A DNA stretch of 64,000 nt from an uncultured Erysipelotrichaceae bacterium. Its GTDB lineage: Bacteria; Bacillota_I; Bacilli_A; Erysipelotrichales; Erysipelotrichaceae. The notes under the pieces were generated by a model that ran no database searches, was not told the origin of the DNA, and worked only from the letters and a program-made list of their open reading frames with translations. The stretch covers positions 17,572-81,571 of the forward strand of contig CAIFEQ010000002.1 of assembly GCA_903789495.1 (NCBI GenBank), given 5' to 3'. Positions 60,753 through 64,000 of the stretch are shown in pieces; positions within the stretch are counted from its first letter, which is position 1, and every line of letters begins with the position of its first letter. Position numbers and translations under genes: made by a program.

Positions 60753-61721
60753 ATGGACCGCATTGCTGTACTGATTCCCTGCTATAACGAAGGGCTGACC
60801 ATCCGCAAGGTGGTCACGGACATGAAGAAGGCACTGCCGGAAGCGGTGATCTACGTCTACGACAACAACAGCACGGATAATACCGCGGCAGAGGCCCTGG
60901 CGGCCGGTGCTGTCCTGCGGAAGGAATACAGCCAGGGCAAGGGCAATGTGGTCCGGCGCATGTTCCGGGAAATCGATGCCCAGTGCTATCTGATGACGGA
61001 CGGCGACGATACCTATCCCGCCGAATCGGCCCGGGAAATGTGCAGCCTGGTGCTGGAGAAACAGGCCGACATGGTCGTCGGCGACCGCCTGTCCTCTACC
61101 TACTTCCAGGAGAACAAGCGTCCCTTCCACAACACCGGAAACAGCCTGGTCCGGGCGACCATTGATCATCTCTTCCAGAGCGACATCAAGGACATCATGA
61201 CCGGCTACCGGGCCTTCAGCTATCATTTCGTCAAGACCTTCCCGGTCCTGTCCCGGGGCTTTGAAATCGAAACCGAGATGACCATCCATGCCGTAGACAA
61301 GAACATGCGCACGGAGAACGTCGTCGTCCAGTACCGGGACCGTCCCAAGGGTTCGGAGTCCAAGCTGAATACCGTCCCCGACGGCATGAAGGTGCTGCAT
61401 ACCATCCTGCGTCTGTACCGGGATTACCGCCCGGTGCGCTTCTTCTGCACCATTGCCCTGATCCTGGTCATCCTGGGCCTGATCCTGTTCATTCCGGTTC
61501 TGCAGGAGTATTTCCGCACCGGTCTGGTACCGCGTTTCCCGACCCTGATCGTTTCCTGCTTCATCTTCCTGTGCGCCATCCTGTGTGTCTTTACCGGGTT
61601 TATACTGAATATGATCTATACCGTGAAACGGCAGGAGTTTGAGATCGACCTGCAGAATACCGAACGGCATTACAAACAGCTGCTGAAAGAGCAGCAGGAA
61701 GGGAATCCAAGCCATGAGTAA
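60753..61721 (+). CDS. Family 2 glycosyltransferase with C-terminal membrane helices (DPM1/polyprenol-P type)
   Basis: The protein has 322 residues. The GT2 fold is seen in AVLIPCYNEGLTIRKVV, YVYDNNSTDNT, LMTDGDDTYPAES (the D-x-D site) and IMTGYRAFSYHF. Two membrane helices follow (FFCTIALILVILGLILFIPV and LIVSCFIFLCAILCVFTGFI). It likely moves a sugar to a lipid carrier for surface glycans. GAAGGAG precedes the ATG. It is inserted between dnaN and recF, not a usual place, and its end overlaps the next gene by eight bases. Confidence 0.9.
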   Translation: MDRIAVLIPCYNEGLTIRKVVTDMKKALPEAVIYVYDNNSTDNTAAEALAAGAVLRKEYSQGKGNVVRRMFREIDAQCYLMTDGDDTYPAESAREMCSLVLEKQADMVVGDRLSSTYFQENKRPFHNTGNSLVRATIDHLFQSDIKDIMTGYRAFSYHFVKTFPVLSRGFEIETEMTIHAVDKNMRTENVVVQYRDRPKGSESKLNTVPDGMKVLHTILRLYRDYRPVRFFCTIALILVILGLILFIPVLQEYFRTGLVPRFPTLIVSCFIFLCAILCVFTGFILNMIYTVKRQEFEIDLQNTERHYKQLLKEQQEGNPSHE

Positions 61722-62001
61722 GAAATTCATCGATGGGGCACTGCTGGACGAAAAGCTTGCCCAGATGGCCCGGGACAAGGGATCCATCAACTACGACTGT
61801 ACCTTCACCAGGGAAGAGCTGGAAAAGCTGATCGATGAACAGCCCAAGGCCGACGGCATCCGGGTCGTTCACTGCCGGGACTGCGTGCTCTTTGAAAAAG
61901 ACACCCAGATCTGCAAGTGGTGGAACATTCACATCCACAATGAAGAGAATTACTGCCTGCCGGGAACCGAAAAAACCCTGCATAAGATCCCCACGGAATA
62001 A
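61714..62001 (+). CDS. Small protein with a zinc-ribbon-like Cys pattern, similar to phage-type proteins
   Basis: The protein has 95 residues. The first half (KKFIDGALLDEKLAQMA to LIDEQPKADGIRVV) and the cysteine part (VHCRDCVLFEKDTQICKWW to ENYCLPG) together resemble small proteins common in phages of Bacillota, of the pattern LID-x-D/A-LL...ID-x-QP-x-D-x-V...C-x-x-C...C...C. The four Cys suggest a structural zinc site. Its start overlaps the glycosyltransferase gene, so it is probably co-translated. Function unknown. Confidence 0.75.
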   Translation: MSKKFIDGALLDEKLAQMARDKGSINYDCTFTREELEKLIDEQPKADGIRVVHCRDCVLFEKDTQICKWWNIHIHNEENYCLPGTEKTLHKIPTE

Positions 62002-62136
62002 GCCCTTCCTAGACCCGTTCCGGAAGGTGCCGCAAAAATGTCGGAAAACCGCATGAAAATGCTCATTTTCCGTTTTTTTAATCCCTGTTTTCTGATATAA
62101 TAAGGAAGACATTCGGAAAGAGAGAAGAAGACGTTC

Positions 62137-62337
62137 ATGGCTGCCGGAAAACCGGACTATCTGACCCTGACACAGTTTCTGAAAAGCAGACATCTGACCG
62201 CCACCGGCGGACAGGGAAAATACTACCTGCTGAGCCATGAAGTGCTGGTCAACGGGGAACCGGAGACCCGGCGGGGCCGCAAGCTGAGAAGCGGCGATAC
62301 GGTCACGGTGGACGGAAAGGTCTACCAGGTGGAGTGA
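62137..62337 (+). CDS. yaaA: S4-domain protein YaaA
   Basis: The protein has 66 residues, an S4-like RNA-binding fold: YLTLTQFLKSRHLTATGGQG, then VLVNGEPETRRGRKLRSGD. Such a gene stands between dnaN and recF in many Bacillota. The stop overlaps the recF ATG (TGATG), indicating coupled translation. AGAGAGAAGA lies upstream of the ATG. Confidence 0.9.
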   Translation: MAAGKPDYLTLTQFLKSRHLTATGGQGKYYLLSHEVLVNGEPETRRGRKLRSGDTVTVDGKVYQVE

Positions 62338-63425
62338 TGCAGGTCACGCATCTGCTGCTCCGGGATTTCCGCAATTACGAAAAGGCGGAGGTCCTGTTCC
62401 ATCCCGGTCTGAACGTTCTGACCGGCGCGAATGCCCAGGGCAAGACCAATCTGCTGGAAAGCCTGGCCGTCGTATCCCTGACCCGCTCGTACCGGGTCAG
62501 TGAAGACACCCAGCTGATCCGCTATGGTGCCGAAGGCGCCCGGGTCAGCTGTCTTGTTGAAGAACAGCTGTCTCAGCGGCTGGATGTGGTCATCACCAGA
62601 GCCGGCAAGACGCTGCTGATCAACCGCCAGCCGGTCCGGCGCAGTTCCGAATTCATCGGCCGTCTGAATGTCATTTTATTTTCGCCGGATGATCTGCGGA
62701 TCTTCAGGGATTCTCCCCGCGAACGGAGACGGATCCTGGATGCCGAGATCTCCAAGCTCTCGCCGGCCTATCTGACCCAGCTGAGCCAGTATCAGAAGCT
62801 GCTGAAACAGCGCAATGCTTTGCTCAAGAGTGCGCCTGTGGATGGTCTGATCCTGGATGCCCTGGATGAGCAGATGACGGCCTGCGAGGTGCCGATCGGT
62901 ACGGCCCGGCGGCAGTTCTGCGGCCAGATCAACAGCACCCTGGCCGCTTACTACCGGAGGCTTTCCCGCAGCGAAGATCTCTGCACCCTGCAGTATCTGG
63001 CCTGTACGGAAGAAGCCAAGCGGCAGAGCTATGCCGACCTGCTGTTTGATTCGCGGCAGCGGGATACGGAAACCGGCCTGACCAATACCGGGATCCACCG
63101 GGAAGACCTGGCCTTTCTGCTGAATGAACGCAATGTGGCAGAAACCGCCAGTCAGGGCCAGAAACGCATGGTTCTGCTGGCCTTCCGGCTGGCGCTGCAG
63201 GAGGTCATCGCCGCCCGCAGTCACAGCCATCCGGTGCTCCTGCTGGATGATGTGCTGAGCGAACTGGATCCTGCCCATCAGGAAGCCCTGATGGAACAGA
63301 TTCCGGCCGACTGTCAGTGTCTGCTCACCTCGACCCAGGTGCCAGCCGTCCTGCAGCAGCTGTCTTACCACGAATATCACATAGAAAACGGCACCGTCAC
63401 GCCGTTGGAGAAAGGAATGCCATGA
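62337..63425 (+). CDS. recF: DNA replication and repair protein RecF
   Basis: The protein has 362 residues from the ATG at 62337 ([20 protein letters not shown]). Walker A is [13 protein letters not shown], the signature region [17 protein letters not shown] and Walker [13 protein letters not shown]. RecF loads RecA at gaps with RecO and RecR. Its stop overlaps the gyrB start as ATGA. Confidence 0.96.
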   Translation: MQVTHLLLRDFRNYEKAEVLFHPGLNVLTGANAQGKTNLLESLAVVSLTRSYRVSEDTQLIRYGAEGARVSCLVEEQLSQRLDVVITRAGKTLLINRQPVRRSSEFIGRLNVILFSPDDLRIFRDSPRERRRILDAEISKLSPAYLTQLSQYQKLLKQRNALLKSAPVDGLILDALDEQMTACEVPIGTARRQFCGQINSTLAAYYRRLSRSEDLCTLQYLACTEEAKRQSYADLLFDSRQRDTETGLTNTGIHREDLAFLLNERNVAETASQGQKRMVLLAFRLALQEVIAARSHSHPVLLLDDVLSELDPAHQEALMEQIPADCQCLLTSTQVPAVLQQLSYHEYHIENGTVTPLEKGMP

Positions 63426-64000
63426 GTGAGAACAACGATCAGAAACTGAATGACAAGGATGTGCCCGTCGAGGGCGAACTGGACATGCACGTCACGCATA
63501 CCTACAGTGACGCGGATATTCAGGTCCTGGACGGGCTGGAAGCCGTGCGCAAGCGGCCCGGCATGTATATTGCGTCCACGTCCTCCCGCGGCCTGCATCA
63601 TCTGGTCTGGGAAATTGTCGACAACGGCATCGATGAAGCCATGGCCGGCTATGCCACGACCATTACCGTCAGCGTGGATGCCAATAACGCCGTCACCGTC
63701 GAAGATGATGGCCGTGGCATGCCGACCGGCATCAACGCCAAGACCGGCAAGAGCACGATCGAAACCATCTTCACAGTCCTGCACGCCGGCGGCAAGTTCG
63801 GGGGCGGGGCCTACAAGGTTTCCGGCGGTCTGCACGGGGTCGGTGCCTCAGTGGTCAATGCCCTGAGCGCCTGGCTGGAAGTGCGGGTCTACCATGCCGG
63901 CAAGATCTACTACATCCGCTTTGAAAACGGCGGCCATACGGTAAAGCCGCTGAGCGTCATCGGCGAATGCGATCCCGATAAACATGGCTCCACCGTCAGC
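63422..64000 (+). CDS. gyrB: DNA gyrase subunit B, N-terminal part (cut by window edge)
   Basis: The first 193 residues are present. GHKL ATPase marks are [67 protein letters not shown] and [13 protein letters not shown]. The usual VDNSIDEA reads VDNGIDEA here. Gyrase supercoils DNA with GyrA. The extra N-terminal stretch up to residue 27 is acidic. It is coupled to recF. Confidence 0.96.
   Translation, partial: MSENNDQKLNDKDVPVEGELDMHVTHTYSDADIQVLDGLEAVRKRPGMYIASTSSRGLHHLVWEIVDNGIDEAMAGYATTITVSVDANNAVTVEDDGRGMPTGINAKTGKSTIETIFTVLHAGGKFGGGAYKVSGGLHGVGASVVNALSAWLEVRVYHAGKIYYIRFENGGHTVKPLSVIGECDPDKHGSTVS

Overview
The window looks like chromosome of a fermentative, probably gut-dwelling Bacillota (Firmicutes) with fairly high GC. 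The evidence is the replication-origin gene order at the right end (rpmH, rnpA, yidC, jag, dnaA, dnaN, S4-domain gene, recF, gyrB), the pth-mfd-rqcP and divIC core genes, strong AGGAGG-type ribosome binding sites and sigma-A-like promoters. An Erysipelotrichia-like host is plausible, but that is inference. No rRNA, tRNA, CRISPR array or insertion sequence was recognised.

Layout. 1-12.1 kb: accessory metabolism, with two MFS transporters (the first cut by the window edge), an SDR dehydrogenase, a LysR regulator, a secreted flavin reductase lipoprotein, a transporter remnant, and an esterase, aldo-keto reductase, SLC13-like permease and sugar isomerase that are each followed by a hairpin. 12.2-22.6 kb: a glucarate-to-glycerate pathway (gudD, a DHDPS/NAL-family lyase, garR, garK) with three regulators (CdaR, a CdaR/PucR-like protein and a degenerate PrpR-like protein) and a broken uxuA-like gene carrying two in-frame TAA codons. 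22.7-25.6 kb: a MarR regulator with a His/Cys-rich insert and a clear promoter with two operators, a TetR regulator and a MATE pump. 25.8-31.1 kb: a six-gene operon of an unknown protein, a PHP phosphoesterase and an ABC importer. 31.4-35.2 kb: a YfcC-type transporter, an amidohydrolase interrupted by TAA, and a LysR regulator.

35.5-49.5 kb: a second secreted flavoprotein with a LysR gene; divIC; an unknown gene; a beta-helix/Cna-B surface protein interrupted by TGA and lacking its anchor; an M20 hydrolase, permease and IclR set with palindromes at its promoter; and a third, fumarate-reductase-like flavoprotein divergent from a LysR gene. 49.5-54.7 kb: rqcP, mfd, pth and a membrane-anchored protein in one overlapping operon. 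54.9-64 kb: the origin region. It has a cluster of identical TTTTCCACA boxes before dnaA and one more between dnaA and dnaN. The rpmH-rnpA-yidC-jag block points toward dnaA.

How it works together. The cell appears to import and degrade sugar acids and acylated amino compounds, and to use exported flavoproteins as terminal reductases for organic acceptors. Several accessory genes are disrupted by single nonsense codons in otherwise intact frames, which suggests recent gene decay in the niche-specific part of the genome, while the core genes are intact.
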